A stretch of DNA of 64,000 nt from Brachyhypopomus gauderio (taxonomy: Eukaryota; Chordata; Actinopteri; Gymnotiformes; Hypopomidae): NCBI RefSeq assembly GCF_052324685.1, contig NW_027506906.1, forward strand, positions 1,177,845-1,241,844, given 5' to 3'. This document shows positions 50,900-63,387 of this stretch, in pieces. A model generated the notes under the pieces. The model had not been told where the DNA came from and did not search any database. It worked only from the letters and a program-made list of their open reading frames with translations. The translations under genes and the position numbers were made by a program. Position 1 is the stretch's first letter. Each line of letters opens with the position of its first letter.

Positions 50900-52389
50900 C
50901 ATTGCATTCAGAAGAGCCAAAGCTTGCAAAGGAGTGTAAATCCTCTTGTGTGCCATCGTAGTGTCCCTGTCTTCCTCAAAGAAAAAGAAAAATATAAAAT
51001 GACTCACCTGTGTTTGTGTGTCCATTTTTATCCCAGCTTGGAGAAGACCACACCCCACCCATCTTCAACAAGTGTAAATTGTGGACCTTCACGATGGCTG
51101 ATGCAAAGGCGCTAATGACATGCGTATCGATACCCGCTAATCACTAACCGATACTCCTGCATTTCCATTTCTTTATATCTGATGGATGAATTGATGTATG
51201 GATGGATGGATAATCAGTCAGTCTCTGAGTTAAAATTTAATTTAATTGTTCTGTAATTATCTGGAATTAGGTGGAAAAACAAAATTGATATGGCTAGAAT
51301 TTTTATATAAGTAGTGCTGTTTCATAAAAGCAGAACAACATAAATAACATGTAGGCTACAATGCCTATATTTGACTTTCTCTAAATATCTATATACAGAT
51401 AGAATATATATCATTTTTATGATATTTCAGAGATTTTGTGGCGTTTTCTGTCTGTAGCAGTGCAAATTATATATATTCTCTACCTGTAAATTAGTGCTGT
51501 TTCATAACGGACGAATTGCAGAAATAACATATACATGCAATGTTTGATTCTGTCTAAATATCTAGATACGGATAGAATATATATAATTTGTACTGATTGA
51601 TTTCATTTTTTACTTAATTTTAGATAACACTTGGATAATATAAAACAAATAACTTCTAGCACTAGAACTACCAGCATTTTCATTCCAAACTTTTTCTACC
51701 TGGTCTCCAGCAGGGGGCAGTTCTGTATGGAGATGATTCCGTGCCTATTCGAAATGTAATCGCTACTAGGCAAAAATGGAAATGCAATCCACAAAATGCA
51801 TTGCTTTTCCATACAAACATGCAGAATACGTGCCACAATGAAATGCAAAAGCACTATTACATTACGTTTCAATGCACTTTATCTCTTTATTGAAAAACAA
51901 TACACAAGAATTACCATTCAAAACCAAAACGCTGAATTTGTGCCAGAATTGAATATAATACAGCTCGAAATGTAATCACGGCACCGATGTATTGCTTTTC
52001 ACCGTACGGTATTTCTGACATAAATGTCTCCTTTAAATGTAATGATCGCGAGATTGATTTAAACACTGATGTGATGAAAACGTGCCACAATGAAAAGTAA
52101 AAGCTTCAGTGTATGTGGATTTGTATTTAAAGAAAGAAACGCTGAATTCGTGCCAGAAGCCACCTTGAAATGCAATCGACTGAACGTCATTGTATTTCAC
52201 TGTGTGTCTCTGCGAATGTGCAAAAGCAAATCACAATGTGTAGGATTACATTCCGTCTAGAGGCAGCGCTGTATTCGTGCCAGAATGAAATCTAATCACT
52301 GTCCAATAGGAACGCTCGCATGAATTTGGGGAGGGGCATAGACTCCAGTCAGAAGCAATCGCTCGTAGCTGGAATTGAAAGCAGCAGAA
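50900..52389. other. Upstream region of the integrase gene, with repeats
   Basis: Two direct repeats of about 100 bp (51313-51420 and 51494-51600) share TAGTGCTGTTTCATAA and TCTAAATATCTA. From 51831 to 52300, five copies of a GTGCCAGAATGAAAT-like motif occur (51831, 51941, 52084, 52153, 52277), often followed by GCAAAAGC or TAATC. I saw no gene. Confidence 0.6.
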
Positions 52390-55300
52390 ATGTCTTTTCA
52401 CGACAGAATTAAAGAGGAAATAAACACTCTAATTGAACAAATTGAGGCTGGTGAAGTTACAGACGACTACGTGCTTTTCAGAGTGGAGTGGATTTTAGAG
52501 AACATGGGCCATGTTCTCACACTAAGCGGCGAAGACTTTCCCGAGATTTTTAAAAACGCACTGAGAAACGTTCTCGAACAACTCCGTGCTCCAGTAGTCC
52601 AACCACAAGCAGGACGTTTGAAAATACCTGTCCCACTCAGCGGTATAATTCGCTATCTCAGCCTTGGATTAACAGTAACTGCAATTGCAAAAATATTCGG
52701 CGTGTCAGTGCGAACAATTCGAAGACGAATGGAGGAAAATGACGTGCGGTACGTTTATGAAATATAACCTCATTATGTCTATATTATATATACAAATCTT
52801 ATATTATAACCCCATTTTTCCTCATGAGAAGAATTTTTAGTATTTTGCTTTCTGACTCAAGGGTGGCTGATTTCTACAGCAACCTCACAGATGATGAACT
52901 CGACGGAGTTGTAAGGGATTTGCAGCGAATGTTCCCTAATTCGGGGTACCGGATGATGCAAGGCTACCTTAGAGGAAGAGGAACTAGAGTTCAAGGTATT
53001 CTACTTACTTGTGTGCATACATAGCTATATGCATAACTTTAACAACACAGCCTTTTATTAATAACACCCTTTCGATTCTGCATTCGTTTCCCATATTACC
53101 ATCTCGTGACCAAAAGGTGCACTGTTTAATACTATAATTACAGACTGCAGACCTATGCATACTTTTGACAGTTGGCCTCCTTTCCCCAGTTCTTAAATTT
53201 TAAATACGATTTTTTAATACTTCTTGACTTCTATTATTTATATTGTAAATACTGTAATGTTATAATTTATCCATTTTTTTACTAAGTGCCTTGCTATTCT
53301 GTTGCTGCTGTAACATTATGAATCTTCCCACTGTAGGACTAATAAAGAATTACCGGTATTTTATCTCATCTAATCTTATCTTTATGCAGCCATTACCTCA
53401 TCTGAATTATTTTTTCCCTCCAAAGATGCTTCTTAGTTTATCCCTATGAATATTATTCATGTGACAAGTAAAAGGCCAAAATATGTTTTTCATGTATATT
53501 TTGTAGTGAATGAGATATATTTACCAAATACTTGATTACTTGTTGCCATCACATATAGGATACAACAATAAAATGTGTTGCACAAGAAAATGCATTTACA
53601 TATAAAGGTAGTTTATACCTAAGTACAATATTGAATTGCATGTATTTGAGATTAAAGATAGATATTGTTAAAGACTACCTTTAAAAATCAGATAACTTTC
53701 CAGTGTTTCCACCCCTCCCAGAACACAGACTGAAACAGTCAATGCTGCGCACAGACCCTCAGGGATTGCTGGAGCGTACACTCTGTCTTCATACTATTAG
53801 AAGGAGAGTGTACAATGTTCCTGCTCCAAATTGCCTTTGGCATATCGATGGGAACCACAAGCTCATAAGGTACTGCAACAAACAATTATTTGTAGAGCTG
53901 TGATTTTGGTGCTGACAGCCCAGATGTGAGTATTGTTCTTTATGTTAAATGTGGATTCAGTGTTTTTGTCTGCTTGTATATGCACAGGTGGCGTATTGTC
54001 ATACATGGAGCTATTGATGGCTTCAGCAGACTGGTGGTCTACCTGCAAGCTTCTGCCAACAATCGGGCAGACACTGTTTACAAACACTTCCTGCAGGCAA
54101 CACAGAACTATGGCGTCCCTTCACGAGTACGTAGTGACAAGGGAGGGGAGAACAGAGATGTTGCTTCCTTCATGATTAGTACCAGGGGAATGGACCGCAG
54201 TTCACACATTGCTGGGAGAAGCGTGCACAATCAAAGGTACTGCAAACATACATCTAACATCAGTAGACACACTTTTGTATTCAGGTTTAAAAGGTTATCA
54301 TGGTAGCACCAAAACAGATGAAGTACTGTGATATTGTGTGTGTGTGTATGACTCTGTGCCCAGATATGGACTGGCACTCTGTCCTGGGTAAAAATGCTGT
54401 AGTGCCTGATGCGGTCCTCCAGGTGGACGGTCGTTTTCGGTTGAGATTACGCTGTGCACTATTGGCTGCCACTTCTCAACCTTTACATTTTACATTTAGC
54501 AGATGCTCTTATCCAGAGCGACTTACAAAAGTGCTTGTCATCTATGCATTGAGACCTAAAACAAATACAACAAGTAGAAAAATGCCTACAACTCAACATG
54601 GAGTCTAAACAACACTAAACCTGCTGGAAAAAAAAGTTTGTAATAAAATACAATTAACAATAAAAGAAGTGAAGATCTTTAATAGACAGTGTTAGTGATT
54701 AGATAAGTGTAGTGTAAAGAGATGGGTCTTCAGACGTCGTTTAAAGACAGCAAGTGATTCTGCTGTTTGGACACTCAGGAGAAGTTCATTCCACCACCTT
54801 GATGCCAGGACAGAGAACAGTCTGGAGGCATGTTTTCTTCACCAGTGTGTGTCTTGAGTGTTTAGTGTAAATGGGTGTGTGTGTGTGTGTGTGAGAAAAT
54901 ATGATTGTAAAGTGTCATTGGGTTTGGGAAAGGTGCTATATAAGTTGAACTTCATTCATTCATTCATACAAATAATAAAAAAGGCTCTTTCCTAAACTTC
55001 ATTTTAAATTAAATATTTTCCTAAATACAAATCAAATAGTTAATGTCCTCCAAGCTTTTTGTTTTGTTACGATTGTTTAGTTTTTATGTATATTCTCAAA
55101 CATGCAGAATTGGGTTTGAATCCTCCGATACTGATCTAAAATTAAGCTTTCAGAATGTAAATAAGTTATTTTACTGCAGAGAAACATGCATGGACAAGGC
55201 TTATTAAGAGGTTAAAGAACTTTTTACTTTACTTTGCTACTCAAGTATGCCCACAGTAATTTCACACTTCTACTCAAGTACAGATAAAATGCTTATACAT

Positions 55301-55956
55301 TTTAGTACTTCTATACAGAGCTGTTGAACTAGTAATAGTATGTTATTATTAATTATTGTATAGTAATATTGTAATTTTAAAAATATTATTTCTTTCTTAC
55401 AGAATTGAGCGCCTTTGGAGGGATGTTTACCTCTGTGTAACAGATCTGTTCCACACACTGTTCAGGAGTTTGGAGAGTGAGGGCATCCTGTCTCCAGACA
55501 ATGACTTGCACATCTTTGCCCTACACTGGGTGTTTCTTCCCAGACTACAGCAGCACCTTGATTCTTTTGTTGAAGGGTGGAACAACCATCCCCTAAGAAC
55601 AGAGAGGAACCAATCTCCTCAGCAGCTGTGGCACACAAACAGCAACAGTCCAGCCAGTCCAGATCCACCACAGGTACATTTGGAACATGTGAGATGAGCA
55701 TGTATGTGAAGTGTTTGAAGAAGTATAAGACTGTTGCATTTGTGCTTATGCCTAGGTTGATGAGCTGTATGGTGTAGACTGGAGGGGACCACCTGGTGAT
55801 CGAGATTTAGACATAGTCATTCCTGAGGTGCAGATTCCCAGGGTGCTATCACAAGAGGAGTTGAGCAGACTTCCTCCATACAACAGCACTGATGACGACT
55901 TTGGAGTTGCTTCTTACATTCAGACCCTTGGCTTACTTACTAACTGGTTTGGTTGA
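52390..55956 (+). CDS. HTH plus rve integrase-core (DDE) protein, intact six-exon gene
   Basis: Exons: 52390-52748, 52862-52995, 53722-53869, 53988-54236, 55403-55673, 55756-55956. All introns are GT-AG, phases fit, and the product has 453 residues with no defect. A helix-turn-helix lies at about residues 90-116 ([20 protein letters not shown]). The integrase core has Asp207 ([10 protein letters not shown]), Asp264 ([10 protein letters not shown]) and Glu299 ([10 protein letters not shown]), a DDE triad with 34 residues between the last two. The C-terminus ([14 protein letters not shown]) is conserved in the family. I match it to the multi-copy 'integrase core domain' proteins of fish, amphioxus and corals, which resemble Ginger/IS3EU-type transposases. 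The start is the first ATG; a TTG frame runs 15 bases further up. It is either an active transposase or a domesticated gene. Confidence 0.85.
54478..54968 (+). repeat. Dispersed fish repeat in intron 4 of the integrase gene
   Basis: It begins TTTAGCAGATGCTCTTATCC, continues with GTCTTCAGACGTCGTTTAAAG and CATTCCACCACCTTGATGCC, and ends AGGTGCTATATAAGTTG plus (TTCA)n. A tail of that kind is typical of LINE-mobilised SINEs. The class is uncertain. Confidence 0.6.
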
Positions 55957-56530
55957 CCAATGTCTTCATGCATCTGTTGAGACTGATTTCTGTATATGCA
56001 CACTTACCAGTGTATTGTTAAAAATTTGAATTTATTTTGTAGTTTCTGTCAACAGAAGTTTATACACACACACATTTTAAATGCACTAGTGTTTTTCCTT
56101 TCCAAACAAATGAAGCATTACAAAAGTTTTGTATTTTTTTTATACATCTGTATATTGTAAAAAAATAAATAAAAGTAATTTTCTGAGATAAAACTGTGGA
56201 CATACAACTTCAGTCAGTGTATATATTATGTCAACCATACAGTTGATGTAAACTCTCTATTCTAATAACATCTGAATGAACACTAGATGTTCTAAATACT
56301 AATCCAGAACTACTGTAAAAACAGCACAACTTAACAGGCAATCAATAGAACATTATTCAAATCCTTCTGGACACACTATAATGAATGTATTTGGCTGCAC
56401 CCATTGCTCACACAGTATCTGTAGTGCATACCGTCTAAATCTCCACTGGTATGTGTAGAACTAACTTGGAAAACAACAAACATTGTGTACAAGTGTACTC
56501 TGAGTGCAAAAGAACTAAACAAAAGTGATT
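55957..56530. other. Shared 3' spacer between the convergent integrase and HECT genes
   Basis: AATAAATAAA at 56164-56173 is a likely polyA signal for the integrase gene. On the minus strand no clear signal is seen for the HECT gene. No further gene. Confidence 0.5.
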
Positions 56531-59104
56531 CTAAACAAGTCCAAATCCACTGTCAGTGGTGGATACTGCGGCTGCGAGATCCATCTTAAATTCCCTATAA
56601 GACAAGTAGTGTCCTGGAATTTTGAGGGTTTCAAAACAGGTAACTGCAGTGGGCATAGACACCTTTGCAACTTTTACATAAAGGTGCTGGGGTAAAACAA
56701 CCCACCCAACCCAGAATTTAAGGAGCTCCAGAAGTTCATCTGATGTCCCTAAAATGGTGTACAAATGACATTTAATTAAGTCATGCTTTTCACTTAATGT
56801 TCCTTTAATTTGTATTCAATTTTTCTAAATTTATTCCCTGACAATAATCAAAGAGATGTTAGGAATGATCTGATCTCAAACATTGCCCAGTTTTATAATC
56901 ATAAAATACAATTTGCACTTTACTGGTTCTTTATTTTACTAGATTTAAGTTATTTATTATAATGTCAAATCATACTATGCTTTTAACTAGAAAAATCCAG
57001 CCTGACTCTACCCGAGCCAGTGTACATTCTGTCCAAGCCCGCCCCATAAATCGTGAGCACAAGCATGATTACCATTGTAACTACAATTCCAAGTTTTGTT
57101 TGGGCAGACAACTCTAAAAAATCAAACTAAAAAACTTAGCTTAAACATGACTATAATTAAAATAAAATTAATAAACATTTTACCTGTTTCAATGTACTCC
57201 CGTAAATAGCCTGTGACACTGCATTTTGTAGAAATGTCAAGCCCATCATCAGATTCAGTGTCAGAGTCCGTTGGCCATACAATTCGATCAAGAATCATCT
57301 TAAAAAAAAAGGAAAAAAAAAGGAAGTGAATTCATTGAAGAAGAATATCCAGTGTGTTACATATGTTGTATAATGTGCAATGTACAATGTACCTCCGGAG
57401 TAACAAAAATCTTGGATGCTTGAGGGAAAATTATATTTAGAGCATCAGGCCTCTCTTTCAGTAAAGGCATCAGTCCACTGTCTTTCAAGCCTCTTTTGAG
57501 TTGTTTGAGTTGGTCTCTTCTACGGCCAAGGACCTAGCAAAACACATTGAATTTACCCAAATCCTGTACATATTGTAATGTGTAAAAAGGTTAAAAATAG
57601 CATTTTATTTTAATTTAATTTAATATTTGTGTCAAACTTTTGTTCTTAAAACCAATACTTACCGCATGCACTAGCACTTTCTCTGCAAGCCACCTTCGAT
57701 TCTCAGTATTAACAAATGGCAAGTCCCAGCTAAAGCAGAGATCATTAATTTTTTATGTCTGGCTCTGGCTCAGGTCATCATCTCCATCAAGCTGTAAATT
57801 GAATAAAAATGTGATATTACTCACCAAATCAATTAGCTAATTATAAAAATACATCTAAAATTGCTTGCACACAACCTTACATTATTAAAACACACCTCTT
57901 GAATAATTTCTCGGAGGTCCATGTCGGGACAGTCTTGTAGGCATACATGCTCTTTATCCTCTTAGCCAATCAGTGAGCTAAAAAGTGAAGGACTCAAACT
58001 ACTCAATCCTGGGCCGCCATGCAGGACTGAGTGTCCAATCATTCTTCCAGCAACCACATAGAGGCCACTGTCTAGAAGAATTTTGGACGTTGATGGCACC
58101 TGGTGATCTTCTTCTCCAATAAAAAAAAGGGTTTTCCCAGGACCATCTAAAAATAAATAAAGAAATACAATTATCAGGTAAGCATAGGACTTATTCATGA
58201 GGCAAACATTACCATTTCAGTAGAATGTACCCCTATCAAAAACAACACAAGCCAACTAATTATGCTTCCTTTGTATTAACTACTGTGCTTAGGAGCATTT
58301 AATATTTTTTTTTTTTACAAAATTAACAAAACAAATCACACAAATATAATAAATAAAAATAGCTGGTGAAAAGTGAGAAAAAATAGCATTGCAGTTTATG
58401 CTACATTTATCAAATATTTAACAAGGTTTCAGTTTATATAATATGTAATGTGTCAGCTAGTCCAGAGTAACCTATCGTAGCTTTTATAAACATCATACCG
58501 ATGTTGAGCTCAAAACCAAACTGTAGTTTTGACATGGTCTGGGAAAAGAAGAACCTTTTGACTCCATCTCCCAATGCAGCATCACCTAAAACAAAATAAG
58601 TACACATTTTGTTAAAAAAAACTGATTTATGCAATAACAATAAAAAGTAAGGTCAGTGACCTACCCTGTAAAACCACCGTAATGTTTCGGGCCCAGTTTA
58701 TGTTCGGGGCTTTGTAAAACTGGAGAATAGCCCTCTCCCTGTCCTCTGGACTATGTCCCATGTTAAGTTTAATTGTCAAGTCCTCCTCAGTCTGAGAACC
58801 TTCCAACAGTTGATGTCTGTACATTTCAACTGCTTTCTGTATGTCTGGCTCAGTTTTCCACTCTAAAAATAATGAAAAGAATTATGCTTCACATATACCA
58901 CATGGGGGGGGGGTAGTGCTTTACATATACCACATGGGGGGGGAAAACGGACAAAAAGAAGGTCACAAACCTTCACTTATACAACTACCACTTCGTCTCT
59001 GCCTCACGTCTCTACATTCATTGTCTGTACGGTTCCTATGTTCCTGATTCCTTTGGATATTTTCCATTTCCCTTGAAGTTCCTTCCGTGTTTCCATCTTC
59101 TTGT

Positions 59105-59293
59105 CTGCCCTCTCTTTCCTGTTGTCTGCCCTCTCTTTCCTGTTGTCTGCCCTCTCTTTCCTGTTGTCTGCCCTCTCTTTCCTGTTGTCTGTCCTCTCTT
59201 TCCTGTTGTCTGCCCTCTCTTTCCTGTTGTCTGCCCTCTCTTTCCTGTTGTCTGCCCTCTCTTTCCTGTTGTCTGCCCTCTCTTTCCTGTTGC
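59105..59293 (-). repeat. 21-bp coding minisatellite in the HECT gene
   Basis: About nine near-identical units encode QQEREGR heptads (one reads QQEREDR). The repeat is charged and probably helical. Near-perfect identity points to recent expansion. Confidence 0.9.
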
Positions 59294-61239
59294 CTTTCAC
59301 CACCATCTTGAGTCTGCAATGCTCTTTCTTCAGCTTCCATATGCTCCCTTCGTTTATTGTTTCCATGCCTGTTTGTCCTACAGTGAAATGAATTATATTT
59401 AGTAATTTTAAAGTCAGAGATTAAAATTTAAAAGACATGTTCTTTGCTGTAAACATTACTCTACTCACTATCCTCAACACTTAAAATTGTGTCATACCAG
59501 GAAGTAAAAGTTATCATGAGAACTAACTGCAAACTCCCAAAAATTATGCAATGCATAATAACATGCCTTAATTATTTAACGTGAATGAGCTAAATAGCAA
59601 AACTGACATTACAGACAAATATCCATAACTTACCTTAAGCAAACATCAACATGTGTAGGGATGGATGACTGTCTCATGAATTGTTTGCAGTACAGGCACT
59701 GTATGGTTGGACCACCTGATGATGTAGATACCTAATTGGAAAGAACAACTTTTACTTATATATATTTTAAAATATTTTATACACAATACACACAAAAAAT
59801 GTTGCACAGCAAAAGGACTGAGAGGAATAAAAAAGGCACAGGAGGAGTGATGGCCTATTTACAAAAAAACAGCAAGTTTATCCGTTTGAACATTAAATAT
59901 CTTGTCTTTGTAATGTATTCAACTGAATACAGGTTGAAAAGAAACTGCAAATCACCGTATTCTGTATATTTATACAGTTTTACACAATGTCCCAACTTCA
60001 TTGGAATTGGGTTTGTAAAAAATAAAAGAGGGAATGCCACAATGTCCAATAAATGACAGTTTACCATTTATAATTAAATTCTCCAATGCATTTACAATGC
60101 AATTTTTTTAGATGCACTACTATCTATGTACACTTACAGATATAAACAAAGTATGAATAAAAAATAAAATTCTCAACACTATATTTCTAATATAAACATA
60201 TTAAACATACTTACTCCATCCATGCTAAGATTGGCTTGAAGTGGTCTCACGTAAATGATTGAAGAACCAACTCCTGCCTCTGTGGTGAGATATAAAGGTG
60301 TGTATCCACTCTCTGGACATGGAATTATCTCAAGTTTTTTGGACCGTGTCATTCCGCTAGTTCGCAACAGCTCAAAGCCTCCTCCTTCCTGAAGCTTTGG
60401 AAAGTTTTTTGTCAACTGATTTTGGAACTCTTGAGCATCACAAGCCCTGTCTATAAAAGAAATATTGGTTATGTATACTTTTGATCTCGTTTAAAGATGC
60501 AGCAGGCGAAATGTTCAAAATTAGATCGGTTTTACAAATTCACACTATACCTCACCTGGGAAATGGATTCTCTTAAACCCCAAACCAGCAGTGGACAGAT
60601 TTACTTTTTCTAATGCTGAGGGGACACTGCAGTCTTTCCTCCCTCTCAAACAGAAGAAATTGTGCATAAATGACTGACGGTGCACTTTCCACATAGGGTT
60701 AGCAGCTGGCAGGACTATACGTCTCTTTTTCGTTCCTGACTGGTAGGGGGCAAATGCCCGGGCGACCTCACCTTTAAAAAAAAAAATAAAACATTAAAAA
60801 ATGCATATTTAGCTGTGTGATTTTCACATGGATTGCCTTCAACATCTGGCTCCCTTGCTATGTATTTATTAACCACTAAATTATGATAGACTTCTGGTGT
60901 GTGTTAGAATGAGGATTATATTCTTACTTCTAAATTAGTCTTCTAGCAAGTTTTTTAAAAACCTGTTGTATACACAGTATATGTGTGTGTGCTCTCCCAA
61001 TTAAATCCCTTACACTGGTCAAATTCCAATACGCCCACCTGACCCGTGCTTGAATTATTAGACAGTTGCTGGGTACTCATCAATGAGTTCACTAAAAGTG
61101 CATCCGATTAACAGAATAATCAATCAATCAACCTTTATTTTCACTCGGGAACACATTGATGGTGAACCTTAATGCAGCTGAGCATTTACAGTTTAAAAGG
61201 GGTTGAAAACATTACATAAGAAATATCGAAATAATAAGT

Positions 61240-61421
61240 GAAGTGGTAGCTCAGTGGTTAAGATGTTGGACTTCTGATCTAAAGGTCCTGAGTTAAAATC
61301 CAACCTCAGCCAAGTTGCCAATTCTGGGCTCTTGGGCAAGACCCTTAACCCTCAATAGCTCAGTAATGTAGGTCGCTCTGGATAAGAGCATCTGCCACAT
61401 TCCATAAATGTAAATAAGGAC
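61240..61421 (+). repeat. tRNA-derived SINE in HECT intron 1
   Basis: The tRNA-like head GTAGCTCAGTGGTTAAGATG and GGTCCTGAGTTAAAATCC is followed by GGGCAAGACCCTTAACCC and the tail GCTCTGGATAAGAGCATCTG. This is a family common in fish. Confidence 0.8.
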
Positions 61422-62096
61422 AAAATAATAGCAATAATAAAGAAACATTTTAAATACCGTATTTTCCGGACTATAAGCCACTACTTTTTTCCCCATGATT
61501 TGAACTATGTGGTTTATACTGAGGTGTGGCTTTTCTGTAGATTTTTCTTCACCCGTCAGGGGTGGAACAGAATGTTAATCAGGTGGTAGGACAAAATTGT
61601 AAATTAACGAAGAAAGTGCTCATTTTCATTTAACTCATGCAAGCAGCAGGCACGACGAAGAAACGTATTCAAGCCATCATGTGTTTGAACACGCATAAAG
61701 ACGCTAGAGCTGATATTCGGGAGTTACAGTAAATATCTAGTTAGGACAAAACTAGAGTGCTCAATGAACTAGGTTATAATCAGACATAATACTGCTGTAA
61801 TACTGCGAAGTCATGGTCAGAGGTGAACTTCGGTATAGCCAGTGTGCATTTTATTTAAAATAATTAACAGTGTGGCTTTGGAACATAGATTATGCCGTGC
61901 CGTTTGCTGTGATGGATAATTAAAGTCTAGCTCTTATTTATGTATAGAAACATAAACCGACAATATAATCTGTAGCGTCTTTATGTGGATAAACGAGGGG
62001 AGTCGGAATTCAACACAACACCGGCTGAAAGCACAAACTGTTGCACATGAAATGCTACAGGCACCGTTCAGAAACTGATCAGTTCAGTTAAATGTA

Positions 62097-63036
62097 CAGT
62101 GAGTCCCCGCTTAACAATGGGGTTAGAGACTGAAAAGTCCATCGTAAAGCAGTTTTCGTCGTTAAGCGTGACCCTAGATTTAGATACGCTTTGATCATAC
62201 AGTATAGAACAACACTAACAATGTTCTCGTGCGTACAACGTGAGAAAGAGCGATCGCGTTGCTGAGATGGGCTGCAGTGGAGGCTGTGCTGCCTCAGCTT
62301 ATCATAACACTACATGGGTCATTCCAGGATTTTGGTACATTTCAGGGGTGGTAACTTCTGAAAATTTGATCTTCAATTTGATCATTTTAAATCATATATT
62401 TATTATCTTCAGGTTATAAACTATCAAAAAATAATTAGTCAAGCTCAGATATTGAAGCAGTTTTTTCTTTATTAGATTGGTGTGCAGTAAATTGGTATGC
62501 AGTAACAGGGTTGCGACTACCAGGGTTGCAAATTTAGGCTAAGTTGTGGTCTCCCCCAGGAACAGACGCTCACTGTAAAATTTAGCTATGTATACAAGAT
62601 CAATGACAAATATGGTTATATAAGTATATAAAGTAAATTTTGACTCTACTCAATATTAGTCTTACAATATGAGGAACAGGGTTGCATTCACTGAGTGACA
62701 CACACAACTTGGACAAACATATTTGGAAAAAAACCTTGAAAATTGTTAGAGCACTTACCAATTTTCTTGCCATGTGGGCAGGAAATGTTATTTTTCCACC
62801 AAATTTTACAGTTTGTCTTATAACAAGTACAATGATAAAAAAAATAGTCATTTAGATATTTTGGATATGTACATTTGAAATTTAAGTGGTGGGACAGGAA
62901 AATGTACCAAAATTCTGGAATGACCCACACACCACTGTGCTGCCACTGCACCTCCGCGGACAGCGCGAAATTTAAAAAGTCGGTTGTAACTCCGGTCCAT
63001 CGTTAACCAGACCCGTCGTTAAGCGGGGACTCACTG
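62097..63036. mobile_element. Tigger/pogo-like MITE with TA duplication (middle nest)
   Basis: The ends are CAGTGAGTCCCCGCTTAAC and GTTAAGCGGGGACTCACTG, with TA at 62095-62096 and 63037-63038. Non-coding. Confidence 0.8.
62315..62926. mobile_element. Small MITE (inner nest)
   Basis: Inverted ends of 28 bp with one mismatch begin TGGGTCATTCCAGGATTTTG and, from the right, TGGGTCATTCCAGAATTTTG. The target duplication is unclear. It lies wholly inside the Tigger-like element. Confidence 0.75.
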
Positions 63037-63387
63037 TATTCAGTTCAGTAGATATATGTGGCTTATAGCCCGGTGCGGCTTATACAACATTTTCCATTTA
63101 AAAAACTTGGTAGGTGCGATCTATAGTCCAGAAAATACAGGTAAATTAAAATGAACCACACCAATAAACATCCCTTTGTGTTACAAAAACCCACAAGTCT
63201 CACCCTGAACAGCATTTAGAGCCGCCTGTGCTGCCCTAGAGGTGCTAGGCCGACTGCAAGATGGCGTATTCTCATGTGACGAAGGAGCTTCATTGCTGGT
63301 GGTGGCAACAGATGAGGAGCCTTCTGATTGTTCCAGGCCATTTAGAGCCTCTCGCAACAAATCTGCCACCCATCCTTTCTTTGACAT

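Larger units (their letters stand above)
61459..63137. mobile_element. Tc1/mariner-like MITE with TA target duplication (outer nest)
   Basis: The ends are CCGTATTTTCCGGACTATAA and TATAGTCCAGAAAATACAGG, flanked by TA. This terminal repeat is widespread in vertebrates. No transposase was seen; much of its length is later insertions. Confidence 0.75.
56531..63387 (-). pseudogene. G2E3-like HECT-type ubiquitin ligase gene, twelve exons, decaying
   Basis: Minus-strand exons: 63387-63204, 60772-60556, 60450-60215, 59731-59634, 59377-58971, 58862-58665, 58585-58499, 58146-57896, 57791-57663, 57533-57393, 57298-57184, 56748-56531. All have GT-AG borders. The sum is 2,281 nt, one base too many, which fits a one-base insertion near 60721. 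In-frame TAA lies at 57964-57962 and 57755-57753. Motifs: KVHRQSFMHNFFCL, a small zinc finger (CLYCKQFM...HVDVC), a QQEREGR repeat, a long HECT-like region (LHGGPGLSSLSPSLFSSL, VLGRRRDQLKQLKRGLK, WPTDSDTESDD) and the end AVTCFETLKIPGHY. In the latter, Cys (codon 56638-56636) sits at the thioester position of HECT ligases. I match it from memory to the abundant fish 'G2/M phase-specific E3 ubiquitin ligase-like' family. Confidence 0.75.

Noticed and set aside
58963-59402. Long leucine/serine- and cysteine-rich open frames on the plus strand
   Set aside because: They are antisense shadows of the QQEREGR minisatellite in the HECT gene.
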